Assembly: GCA_024036415.1 (NCBI GenBank)
Contig: JAMWET010000949.1
Location: 717,501 to 781,500 of the forward strand
Reading direction: 5' to 3'
From: Prochilodus magdalenae
Taxonomy: Eukaryota > Chordata > Actinopteri > Characiformes > Prochilodontidae
DNA length: 64,000 nt
Shown: positions 17,595 to 29,150 of the stretch, one piece after another
Position numbering within the stretch: the first letter of the stretch is position 1
Layout: each line of letters starts with the position of its first letter
Position numbers and translations under genes: made by a program
The notes under the pieces: generated by a model
Told to the model about the DNA's origin: nothing
The model's input: only the letters and a program-made list of their open reading frames with translations
Database searches by the model: none

Positions 17595-20500
17595 TTAATT
17601 TAAAATGATACACAGCAAATGTACTGAACAAATCAGCCCTGTCTCACTGGTCAACTTTTCTATGTCTTGTGGTGGTTCCTCCGTCCACACCATTCGTCTC
17701 GTCTTGTGTCCTGAAACAAACGAGCGAAATCGCTAATGCTAAATATTACTTTTGTATTGTGTTGACCTTAAAGCATGACTTTTAACACAAATTTGACATC
17801 AAATTATACTATATAAAATAAGTACAAAACATGTTATACTTACAGTTTACCTGTCTGTTCAGATTGAGGTCCATTCTCTGTGGAATAAGACAAAACAGTA
17901 TTTTAAAAGCACTCTTGTAATTATGTATGTCTGTGAAATACTCTGATAGTATAGGTTTAAAATATTATATATTATTTTTCGAATTTATATATTATTTTTT
18001 TGAATGCCTGCATGCCAATGATCAGTGCAGTCGACTTGTGAACTGATGTTTCTCTGGAAATAAGTTTTGTTTTAATTCTGTTTGATTGCAGTATTTTGAA
18101 GTATACCTCAGTTCGCATATATACACATATATACATATATAATATTGCATTTATAATATTAATTGCATTGAAATTGTAGCACAGACAAACTGTCAATCTC
18201 TACAATCTTTACAAACTAGTGGGTGCTGCAGAAAAGTGTGTGTGTGGGGGGGATTATAAATTCTCATAAATATTAATGCTCATGGTTTTAGAATGAGTTT
18301 CCCAAAAAGCCCATACAGGTGTGATGTAGGCTTAAACATTATTTTGGCCATATAGTGTTTTCACTCTTAGCCAGTCATAGTGCAGTCATGAACTATACAC
18401 TAGTCCTAGCGTGGGCAACATGGTTTATTGCAGTACAGGTGAAAAAAACCCTTGTTACCTGTGGAGTCTCGCTTTCGGCTGTGACTGTGTCTCTCATACA
18501 GGAGAATGAGTGTGACAAGGATGACCACTTCAGCTGCTATGGCGAGGAAAGGCTTGACGGGCTCACTGAAGGACAAAACTTTCAGCTCCACTTTGCCTTC
18601 ACTTGGGCCGATGCTGAACAGTGCTTTGCAGGCATATTTCCCGGCATCTTCCTCAGTCAAATTCAGCACAGTCAGCTTGGTATCATTTTCGGCCGAATTG
18701 ATCTTGTACTTGTTGGGCTCAGCGGTGATGTTCAGGAGTACCTGTATAATTAACACCAACATGTTTTACTGAATTCGTTTTAAAGTACAGGGTGTGCGAA
18801 AAGTATGGAGACATTTAAAATTGAACAGTCTGGCAGACAGTGAAGCAGTTTTAGTCACAAGGACTGGGGGAAGGAGGAAAGCCATTATGAATGCAGCCAG
18901 CTTGGCTCCAACTTTAGTTTTTTCCAATGGGAAGGGAGGTGTGTAACATTAACAAACAATGCTGTGCTTCATGTAACAGAATTAGTTTTCATGTTTAAAC
19001 AGTGATGGGTCTTCTTTTGGATTATCTGACCCTTTTTCTACCCATAAATTATGCTACAACACCCGACTTTAATGATCCAGACTATGACACAGCAACTTAG
19101 GGTAAACCCTTGTTTTCCCCATCAGGTGCTGTTCAGCTCAACAAACTGCATTAGGAGTGTATATTGATTCATGAAAACAGTCCCATTAAACACATCATGA
19201 GCTAAAATATGAATTTTAAAAGTAGTAACAATGTAAGAGTCAGTCTTAAAAGGCTTTAAAATACCCAAATATTTTAAAAACACAACTCAAAGGCTGAGCA
19301 TGGCAACAGCCGTTTTCAGCTTTTCAGTAAAACCTCTTCAGTAACTGCTGAATGGTAATCATCGGTGGTGTTGTACCCAGTCTCACTCTTACACTCTTAC
19401 TTTACCTTCTCAGTGCCGTTGAGTTTGTACCATTCCCAGGAGTTTGGTCCATGATCCATGTGGCACACAAGTATGACTGAATCCCCAATATAGCTAACGA
19501 TAGGCTTATCGCGCTCTTTAAGCACTGGAGCTGGAATAAAACATATCCAAACAGGGTGTATTCTGATTAGGAACATTCTCCAGTTACAGGGAACTGGTGC
19601 TCTCCACATGCGTTCACCCTGCTCTAATACATCTCACTTTAGCTCACGTGACCCTTATGCTCTGACCAGTTCAGTAGATACTGTTGCTAGGTTGGACAAG
19701 CTTACCCATTCAGCCAAATGAGAATTTGCAGCAAAATGTTTATATGTGAGTGTAATCTAAGTGAATGTTACCATGATGGCAGTTGTATGTTTTCAATCTT
19801 CCTAGTTTTGATTGCTTATGACATGGTGCAGCTTAGTGTATCATAGCACCTTACACTGGAAACGCTGTAGTTGTCTAATGTAAATAAGTTGTTTCTTCAT
19901 GCATTTTTAATTAGGTTTTCAGAAATTAAGTAGACGAGTAGATGTTTAACAAGGATCCATTTCCCAGCATACCTTTAATAACAAAAGTAGCTTCTTCTTC
20001 ACCACTTCCAGAAGAACTGAAGACACATGAGTAGTTCCCTAGGCCTGTAACATCAACCCTGAAATAATAAACAAGTAGTGTGGTTATATATTAGCATAGC
20101 ATTTATTTGGTTACATAATTGTCAGGGGCTTGTGTAATAGCATTTCGTATCTACTCATAGGTCTATGTGTCAGTGGCATGCTCTAAATTACCCACAGTTC
20201 ATGCATTTGAATGGAAGTAACTTGAATGAGTATTTATTATATGGATCAGTGTATTCGTTATACAGTCAGCTGGAAATGTTTAGGTGCTGCTGGTCGAAAT
20301 ACAGGTTTTGTTGACTGGACTGTGTAAAGTGTATATATGTACACACATACTTTACACAGAACACACTTCTGCACATTTAATACACAATAACTTATTTCCT
20401 GGGTTTAACATCAGTATTACAATAAAATATAGAATATTTGCAAAAGTTGTAGCACATTTAATATTTTATGTCTTATTTTATTCTGATGTGGTAAACTTAA

Positions 20501-23500
20501 ATAAATAGAAACAAAAATGTATTAAAATAATTACAGGCTAACGAATATAGTGTGTTATATGTACAGCATTAATAGGATGTATGAATTGCAGTATATTGAA
20601 CAAATGTGTTTTGGCGTGCTAATAATATGCTACATTATCTAGATGTAATGCTAATGTAAGAATGTGCTTAGCCTCAAAGTTACATACCACAACTACAAAC
20701 TGACAACTCAAATTTTGTTATACAGTGGTAAAATAGTATTTAGTTAACCACTGATTGTGCAAGTGCTTATTTTCTACCGTAATTTACAAATAAATTCATT
20801 AAAAATCTTACAATGTGTTTTCTGGATTTTTTTTTTCATTTTGTCTCTCATAGTTGAACTGTGTACCTATGATGAAAATTACAGACCTCTCTCATCTTTC
20901 TAAGTAGGAGAACTTGCACAATCAGTGGTTAACTAAATACTGTTTTGCCCCACTGCACAAGGTGTGAAATACAGAGGGTCCCTGCTAGTTAACCTCTTGA
21001 ACACCCCGAATGCATAAAAATCTAAATTCTGGAGGGCTACTGAAAATAAACTCTTGTTTATGTTGTTATACTATCATTGCTCAGCTGCTTCACCCACAAC
21101 CAGGAAGCTTCTGTCTTTAGTATCTCAACTAACTAGAGCTGCAGCACCGATCGGCCTTTATTGTGGCACTGTAGCAAATCGGTTCACCCAGGTGTTCCTT
21201 CATGGCCTAGAATGTGTAATTTCCCAAGCGAGTGGTGGAACAAGTGACTCATTTCTCAAACTAAAGACAAAGGAGGTGATGTGTAAGACGGCAGTTAATG
21301 TTGAAAGACCACATTGCTAAACCACAACTAGAAAAAAAGCACTTGCAGAAGAAGAAGAATTAGTGCAAACATTTTGTTGTGACAAGTGAGCAGCCAGCGA
21401 ATGTCGGTTTAGTTGAAGCCCCAAAATACATTTGGGTTTTTTGCACACTGGTGTTACATAAACTGTGCCCTACATTCATAATAAACATATTCATTTATGT
21501 ATTTAAATTAGGTGGTAGGAACAACTAACATACAGAAATACTAAACAGTTTATAACAGTTTGCAACATGTTTCTTACCCTTAAAACACTCAGATGTGGTT
21601 AACTGGTTCTTCTCTACACTGGTAAAGCTTTTGTATATACTGTAGCTCTATATAGCACCAAAATGGGTTCTACTGTTGTTAGTATAGAACATTTCTGGCA
21701 CTATATGAAACTTTTTATACTGCAAATGTAATGTGCGTACTCACTCCTTTTTGAGCAAATACTGCTTGTCTCTCTGACCGGTTTGCTCAGAGTTTTCCAT
21801 TTTAAGACCATCTTGTTTCCAGTAGCCGGTTATGTTTGCTGGTTTACTTGATATGTCCGTCATCGTGCATGAAAGGCTCAATTTTTGGCTTTTCCTGATT
21901 GTAATCTCTTCAACAGGACCTTGATTTTGACCTGTGTATTGAGAAATTGTAGCCTTATCAACAAAGCCTCTATGAAACACAAACAAAATGTAAAAGTCAC
22001 ATAACCACTGGAAATATCAATAAAAGAAAAGAAAAAAAAAGATTTCTGATGGGACACTTAGCACTTCGTTGCCATAAGGCAACAGTGGACTCCTCAGTGG
22101 CAGTAAAACAATACATGGACAGGAAATTCACCGTTAGTGCATAAAACACTCAAATGTAACAACATATCCATAAATGTTTTGGAAAGGTATGAAAAATGGG
22201 ATTGCAACTGCAGGGTATTCATTACTTTTACAACTGTATAGCAGATAGCAGTTTTATAAGACATTTTTTTTACTTTATATACAACCTATATATCGTCGCT
22301 GTCCAAAGAAAAACATGTATCTCCATTTTTGTTGATTTTTACTTTAATGCCTCATTTGATCACATGAGTTGCTGTTTACACTGTGTACAAATTTCATGAA
22401 GAATGGACCAACAGAAATGGCCCAAAACTGCTTGGCAAATCTGGTTCCATTGACTTCCATTCAAATTAAATGAGGTTTTTGGCCTCTCCTCCAAAGTTGC
22501 CATTTTGGAGATAAATGTTTTTCTTTGGACAGCGACGATATGCTTTCGTTTATTAAAAAATGCTTGTAATTTTCCTTTTTGTTTTTCCTTTTTGTTTGTC
22601 TTGAAAAAAATTAAAATACTGAATTACATGCACATTTTTGGAGAGGATTAGAGGCCTCGCTACATGTTATATGTTTGAAAAAAAAAACCACAGATGTAAT
22701 CAGATAGAACTATGGTTACTTCCAACAGACCCTTCAGTTACAGCTTCACTTTCCAAAGGAAAATAAAAAAGAGACTTTCTTATTGTTGCCGGGGGAGAAA
22801 AAATAAAAGATAACAATTGTTGCCTAATGGCAACAGCATCCAGTAGAGGGCTACGCATCAGTTTACCATACTAAGCTTACTGATGTAGCTCAGTTTAGAG
22901 AAGAAACACAATAGAATAATAGAATATGATCTTTTCTGTTTACCTTTGGACAATACAGCCTTGTGTACATTAGCATCGCCCGTCTGCTTGGAGTGGGTGG
23001 ACCCTTAAAAAAACAACAAATTCAAAGATCAGGAAACAGAGGAACAATCATGGCTGCACTTCACATGAATTCAGGTATTTCCCATTGTTGGCCACATGCT
23101 GTTGAGAAACCATGCGATGGATCACGTACCAAGGTGAAATACACTCTCACTGCATTTTAAACGTAGTAAAAATAAGACATTTAAAAAGACCAGCCGAACA
23201 TACAAGCTACCCAACAAAGTGCGCATTTACAGTTGAGTGAGGCAGAGTAAATATTTAAAGCCGACTTTTTGAGGAAACACTAGAAGCACTGTAGAGCGCC
23301 TCAACAGTCCACAAGGTCATAACATCATGCTGTACAGAGGTCGAACAAGGCAAACAGCTACAGCACCCAAAGCACAATGTACTATTAAATGACCTGCCTC
23401 GTGGAACTGACACTGAATGTAAGATTCGGACTTTAGATATAACATCAAATGAGGCCAAAGGAAAACCTACAGCAGTCTCATAATCACACACAGACATAAA

Positions 23501-23633
23501 CAGCACACCTATAACACATACCTGTGTTCACCCCTTGGCAGAGGAACAGAATAAAGATGAAATACATAATGTTAGCAGTAGAACTCAGAAAGGGTCCTCT
23601 GTAGCTCCTCTCCATTAATCCGGAATAAGGCAT
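17595..23633 (-). CDS. emb: embigin, two-Ig-domain transmembrane glycoprotein
   Basis: Embigin belongs to the basigin/neuroplastin family and chaperones monocarboxylate transporters such as MCT2 to the plasma membrane. Coding exons on the minus strand: 23522-23633, 22944-23003, 21745-21967, 19973-20058, 19406-19530, 18459-18741, 17851-17877 and 17595-17710, all phase-consistent (about 343 aa). Exon 1 encodes a signal peptide (IMYFIFILFLCQGVNTG). Ig domain 1 (LSLSCTMTD to GLGNYSCVF) is split over exons 3-4. Ig domain 2 (DSVILVCHMD to GKYACKALF) spans exons 5-6. One membrane helix, PFLAIAAEVVILVTLILLYE, contains the family's conserved intramembrane Glu and is followed by a short basic tail (RHSHSRKR). 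The last exon is the least certain part: in-phase reading ends at TAA 17595, while another frame stops at 17660. Possible starts are ATG 23633 or the in-frame ATG 23615. The location next to mrps30 matches the linkage of MRPS30 and EMB on human chromosome 5. Confidence 0.88.
18785..18965. repeat. possible non-autonomous transposon remnant in emb intron
   Basis: The segment begins acagggtgtgcgaaaagtat, a style of terminus seen in fish DNA transposons, and lacks coding potential. No second copy was found in this window, so this rests on general resemblance only. Confidence 0.25.
20723..20955. mobile_element. non-autonomous Tc1/mariner-type element with ~42-bp TIRs
   Basis: The left end reads cagtggtaaaatagtattta followed by gttaaccactgattgtgcaag. 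The right end is its inverted copy (cttgcacaatcagtggttaac, then taaatactgttttgccccactg). The 233-bp element has no ORF. Its left end abuts TA, the Tc1 target, but no TA is seen at the right end. It lies in the emb intron between exons 3 and 4. Confidence 0.8.
22290..22541. mobile_element. MITE family M, intact 252-bp copy with 35-bp TIRs
   Basis: The left terminus atatcgtcgctgtccaaaga continuing aaaacatgtatctcc is repeated inverted at the right end with one mismatch. Internal words include gatcacatgagttgctgttt, atggaccaacagaaatggcc and ctggttccattgacttccat. No coding potential. Related copies lie at 27145-27262, 45343-45460, 49496-50060, 50340-50500, 52190-52322, 52347-52587 and 55232-55429. 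Confidence 0.85.
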
Positions 23634-23639
23634 CTCTTT

Positions 23640-23760
23640 CAGTGCTTCCTCATCAGATGCAGGTCCCCTCCCCACCCCCTTCACCTCCTCTCCTCCCCTC
23701 CTCCTCCTGTCGCTCGCCCCTCCCCTCCGCTCTTCCCGCAGCCATGGTGACACTGCAGCA
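23640..23760 (-). promoter_or_regulatory. emb: GC-rich emb promoter / 5' UTR region
   Basis: A CT/GC-rich patch directly upstream of the emb signal-peptide exon. It stands out from AT-rich surroundings and is consistent with a TATA-less promoter. The minus-strand ORF extending through it is best read as 5' UTR, since it adds no hydrophobic or conserved sequence. Confidence 0.4.
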
Positions 23761-26411
23761 GTGGGACCTGCTTGTTATGTCCGTGTTTTAAATGAATCAT
23801 GAGGATGGAGCAGCTGCAGCAGCACAGCCTGTATCAAATGTTCTCACGGCTAGCGTAGTCACGTAGGCGTGCATCCACCAGGCTAGAATGTGGTGGGTGA
23901 GGAGAATAATGACCTTGGATAATAATAATACATGACTACATGATTACAAAGACATACACTTGTTTGAATATGTCTCAATTCAGTAAGCCTACCTTTAAAG
24001 CACACCAGCACTGTCTCTTTAAACAGTCTATCTCTTTTTTGCATTATTTTCATTTTCTCCTAAGGGCCACTTGTGTGGTTTTATGTACCCAGTACAGACA
24101 TAATTCATTTCCTCCTGACTATCTTACTTTATCCGTTATGCAGAATGAAACAGACTGTCTCTTTAAGACTTACATATGACCTCGGTTCTGAGTGGCTGTC
24201 CTGTCCTGTATTGGGCTGGGCTAAAACAGTCATTATAATTTTGGCATGATGGGGTGGAGCTAAACTGCTGTTGGCTGAAACCATGGGTATGTAGATGGAC
24301 ATCACAAAATAGATATCACAAAAACTATTAAATCCAAATGGGCATTTTCTACAGCTAAATATCCATATATGGACTCAGGAATAAAAAAAATTCTGACCTT
24401 TCTACCATGTTACATCTTTTTCTTTTAATTAAAGGAGCAATGTGCAAAATAACACAACCTGTCAAATTCATACTTTGAACAACAGGGGGCAACATGAGGC
24501 TAGCTGGTTAGCATGCTAACATAAGTAGATATCCCTGTAACACAACACAAAGATGTCTTTTACACAACGTGAAAATTGCAATTTCCTTTAATACGTCATG
24601 GAAACAGCTGGAGGAAGGGAGACATCAAAAACAGGATGTTGAGGGTTTTCAGTGTGCTCCATTTTGTCCTTTTCTTTAACGTCTGCCGTAGTTTATGACT
24701 GATAAGCTGCATGGAATACATACTTAAACTGCACAAATGAGTGTTTGGAATGTACTGGTTTCATATCTGTACATTATTTTTAGATTAATACAATTACATT
24801 ACAGTTACATAAAAGTACATTGCGGCAACCTACAGACAACAGCAATAGCTACTGTTAAAGTATTTGTATACTTTCGATAGAAACCAATTTTTTATTTTTT
24901 ATTTTTTATTTTTTTTGAGGCAAAATAATCTCTAAAGAAAACATATCCTTTTTTTCCAATATGCCACTATTAATAAATAAAATGTCTATATTTGCACAGC
25001 AAACATCACAACCCCCGGTTCTTATCAGCAGCACTATAAAATCATATTTACTTCAGAGAAATATTTGACACTAATGTATTTTAGCATGACATCAAACTGA
25101 TATTAGTGTGTTTATGTCCAGAAACCAGTTTTACACACAGTGGTGCTGGTGAGCCCATTGGTGTGCCCAGAAGTGTTTAAAAAATTTTAGAAGTCTGTAC
25201 AGAAATTGCCCCTTAATTTAAATTGAATGTTTTTAAGGATTGCTTAAATTACAATCAACTTCACTCTATATATATCAAAGCTCATTATATAAATATCAAT
25301 GGATATTCCACATATATATCAAAATTCATTGTATATATATATTCATGTTCATTCTATATATTTCAAAGTTCATTAAATATTTCCTGTTTGGCTTGCCATA
25401 ATACATACACATATAAAGATAAAATAGAGAGTAAAGAAATAACAGTAATAAAAGCTGCTATTTGCAATCAGTCATTTTAATGCAGCCCCTCCCTGCAGCC
25501 ATAGGTACCTTCACTCATGTTGTTGCGTGATGGTACACCTGAACTGCATAACAACCAACTGATATAATCAAGACAGTTTATCAGTAATGTAAATTATGGA
25601 GAGGAAATTAGGTGTAAGATGATTGGCTTGCTAGTTTTTATGTGATGGAACTGGGTGGAAAAAATGTTCACGCAGGCACATTACACAAATTAGTGTTGAC
25701 ACTGAGATGCCACAAGTTATTCAGTAGAAGGCTTGAAATTATGAAGAGCTCAACAAACACTACATGGGCATAAGCCATCAGGTAATGCTGTCCTCTACAG
25801 ACCTGATAGCCCTATATGCAGACTACACCTGGTCATTCTAGGTACTGTACTGTAAGATTGAATTGTACCTGAATGTCTATATTTAGATTACTTTCAAATG
25901 TGGGAATACCACAGTCCACCTGCAGGGGAAAGATGGTGGTTTACTGCACATGAGTTTTCAGCATATTCCTGTTTTCTAATGAGGATGGAGAACGGTCATA
26001 TTTGAACATGATTATTCAAATGCATAATGAATCAGACTAAGGAGACCTCTATCTCAGTGACTACCAAAGTACACCAGCAGGGGGCCACATACGGACTGAT
26101 CACTACATAGTGTAGTCTGTGTGCTTTGATGCTGTGAACTGTTTGTAGATAGATCATTATTTCAGTCAATTAAAAACCCTTTTCACCGCACTGCAAGTTA
26201 CTGTCACCTTCATCCTGACTGCGGGGAACAAAACAGTAAGTCCAGCTTATGAAGTTTGGCAAACCCGTTCCCTCTTTTTGGCCACAGTCAGTGTCAGTGT
26301 GTCCTTGGTGATGCAACTAGTCTGCCGGATTTACCCTGGGAGTGCACCAATCATGAGGCCGGGATGAAGTTTCATTCACAAAAAAGGGAAGAGTCCAGCA
26401 GGCTTTTGTAG
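23761..26411. other. divergent intergenic region emb / cplx4
   Basis: This should contain the cplx4 promoter and its undetected first coding exon. It is mostly AT-rich. Around 25262-25376 there is a degenerate array of the phrase atatatcaaagttcattgt. Words such as acagggggcaacatgag near 24485 and cagcagggggccac near 26080 look like fragments of common fish repeats. No exon was confidently recognised. Confidence 0.45.
25262..25376. repeat. degenerate short tandem repeat (atatatcaaa-ttcatt)
   Basis: Four imperfect copies of a phrase like tatatatcaaagctcattatat occur in about 115 bases. The unit length varies from roughly 25 to 35 bases. Confidence 0.6.
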
Positions 26412-28489
26412 GATGGCTCTTCAGTGCAGACTCATAGTGAGTTTCCTACTGAAGAAACAAGACCTTCCCGCAAAATGGCCCACGATGGAATGTCAAGAGA
26501 GGAATATGAGGAGTACCAGAAACAGCTGGTGGAGGAGAAGTAAGTGCAGCATCTGCAGTTCTACCACAGACACTAGGGGCTCTAAGGTTTCTAATGGTGG
26601 TCTTATTTGCTTGGCTTTTCGGTTTTAGACACTTTATTTTTTAAGAGTTTCCTTTTTTAGTTTTTCCACACTAACCGCTTTTAGCTTTAGCACACACATG
26701 ACTGAATAATTAACTTCAGACAAATAATTGGATATTCATTTTCATATTATTATATGGGATGTGCCCTACTGCTCAAACATTTGCATTCCCTTATCTCACT
26801 ATATAGCACTGTTTGTCATTTACATTTTTACAGATTCCCACAGAATATTAGGACCATATACAATATTAGAATCTCATTTAAACATGCACCTGTAACAAAT
26901 CTGGTTTTATTTAAACAAAAATAATAATAATAAATAAAAAAAACAATAGTTAATAAATGTTTGAATGGCAGTATTCATTTACCTTGTATTTTCTTTTTAC
27001 ATTTACATTTTGGTTGACTATAAGCCCGTTTTCCTAACATGGGATAAAATGCACAATTCCTGTATGCCGACAGAAAAAGGTCTATTTTTGTATGGTTTTG
27101 ATACATATACAGATGTCTTTTATATTGTGTGGGAATGTCGTGATGATATGACTAACAGAAATGCTCAAAAATTGCTTCTAATAAAATCTCTTCTAACTTA
27201 CATTGAAAGTAAAGAAGTTTTTCTATTTTGGACATGCATGTTTTCTTTGCTTGGACTGTGATGAGTAACAGAACAAACAAACAAACAACACAGCATGTAT
27301 CTAAGACGTATGTTAAGGACATGAAGTCAATGCAACCTAAAAGATTATCCCATAAGAATGCAAACTTAGTAATTAAACATAAAACCATTTTAATAGACAT
27401 TTACATGACTGAATAATTCTGCCCTTCCTGCTCCTTTACTACTCTCCCGCATAAAGAATGGAACGAGATGCTGAGTTTGCAACAAAGAAGGCAGAAAGGG
27501 CTTGTCTGAGGTCATGTCTCAGAGAAAAATACCGTCTGCCAAAGGTGAGGTTTCTTACTTGAGCATAATCTCAGTCCTTACAGTGAGCATGTTTAGGACT
27601 TTCACAGTGCAGCACCAGAATAGCAACAGATCACAGAATCAATGGTTATAGCTCACGCAGGCAGAACCAGCACACAACCGACCCTGGCAGTGCTGCATCA
27701 CGCCAAGAGATTAGAGCACTGAAAAGAATTAAAGGCTTTGGAGGGCCATAAATGACCGACGAGTTTAGTCCATCTGTCACTGCTGAGGTTAAGCGCCAGG
27801 CAGTGCAGCTCTGTATACACAGGGAAACCCATGCAGGCTGTTTCCAAACAGTTTAGCATTGAACAGTCAGAGCTGAATGGAATGTAAAGGGCAGCTCAAG
27901 GACAGGTGAGGTCTTCTTTAGACTGGACTTAAGCTAAACCTCCTTAGTCAGCATCATGAAAACTGCAGATCTAAATCATCCCACTGCTTCCCTCGGACTT
28001 TGACGGGTTTGTTCATGGATTCTAACATAGGACATACTGTTATTCATAAAACGGACAAGTATATGCACAGAATTTAGAATTCAAGATGGCCGAAAACACA
28101 CCAGTTGGCCACACCATTCCTTTTATCCATTCACGTTAGTGCCAGAACAGGAAAATTCCTAATAGGAATTCGACATTAGGATGGAATATGTCATGAGATA
28201 ATAAATCAGCGAGAAAATAAATGAATTGTCCGTCATGTGCTTTATTTTTTCATTTTTCTAGAGTGAGCAGGATGAGATCATGATCCAGCAGGCAGGAGAT
28301 GACATTGATGTGCCTGAGGAACTGGTAAATATGGTGGATGAAAATGCTCCTCAGGAAGAAGAAAATCCATCCATACTGGGTCAAATGCAGAACATTCAAA
28401 ACATGGACATGGAGCAGATCAAGGAGAAGGCTCAGGCCACGCTGGTGGAGATTAAATCCAAAGCTGAGGAAAAGTGCACTGTGATGTAA
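26412..28489 (+). CDS. cplx4: complexin-4 (retinal-type complexin); first exon not identified
   Basis: Complexins bind assembled SNARE complexes and clamp or promote vesicle fusion. Complexin-3/4 act at retinal ribbon synapses and are farnesylated. Exons seen: 26412 (or 26430) to 26539, 27457-27544 and 28262-28489. The first carries [18 protein letters not shown]. The second carries [20 protein letters not shown] then LREKYRLPK, the accessory and central SNARE-binding helix. The third has [18 protein letters not shown], an acidic linker, [18 protein letters not shown] and a C-terminal CaaX box CTVM. An in-frame stop at 26409 shows an upstream exon must supply the usual N-terminus. If ATG 26475 were used, a 126-aa short form would result (family about 158 aa). 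The C-terminal half fits complexin-4 better than complexin-3. It lies tail to tail with malt1, as CPLX4 and MALT1 are linked on human chromosome 18. Confidence 0.88.
27145..27262. mobile_element. diverged MITE family M fragment (cplx4 intron)
   Basis: Contains actaacagaaatgctcaaaa, ttgcttctaat and acttacattgaaagtaaaga, followed by ttttctttgcttggactgtga. This matches the right half of the intact 22290-22541 copy with many changes. Confidence 0.5.
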
Positions 28490-29150
28490 AGAACCACGTT
28501 ACTGGTCTTTTTATTATAAATGCCCTAAAATACTGCAAATGGCGTACGTTATGACCATTAACTAACTAAATATGGGGCAGTTTTAATCTTCGTTCTTTCT
28601 TTTCAAAACAAAGTTTTGTTTTTTAGTGAAAGACCTGCTTCTTTAATCATTAATACTTGGATCACAGACGTATCACATTCACTCCTTTTAAAAAATGTCT
28701 CTTGTTGTTCTGAGTTCAAACCATGGCTCGTATGACATGACTGTATGACTGTAGGCATCTGGGAGATCTTTGAGAACTTGGACTGGCATTCTGGATAGCT
28801 TCTTCCTTAGGCTGGAAAGCCAGAACCCCCTTTAAAGAACAGGGAGGAGATGAGGAGGTTGTGTGGTGCAAAAACCTTATCATGAGAAACAGAAGGTAGA
28901 CGAGGAGGAGCTTGAGGCATGGTCCTCCATCCATACTTTAGCTATTTTATAACTCTTTTTAATTTACTATATTTTAATGTTACATTTGTAATATGTTAAA
29001 TATAAGTAGGTTAAACAACAGAGGCAAGGACTGTTAGTCCTGGCAATCATAAATGCTCAAAAATACACCATATAACTCCGGTTTCTAATCATTTGCTTTC
29101 TGTGCAAAAAAGTATCTTCACAGCTCAGATAATCAGTGATGATTACATAT
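28490..29150. other. convergent 3' ends of cplx4 and malt1
   Basis: A 660-bp spacer between the cplx4 stop (plus) and the malt1 stop (minus), expected to hold both 3' UTRs. A tttttatta stretch near 28508 offers a possible AATAAA on the minus strand. No other exon is evident. Confidence 0.5.
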
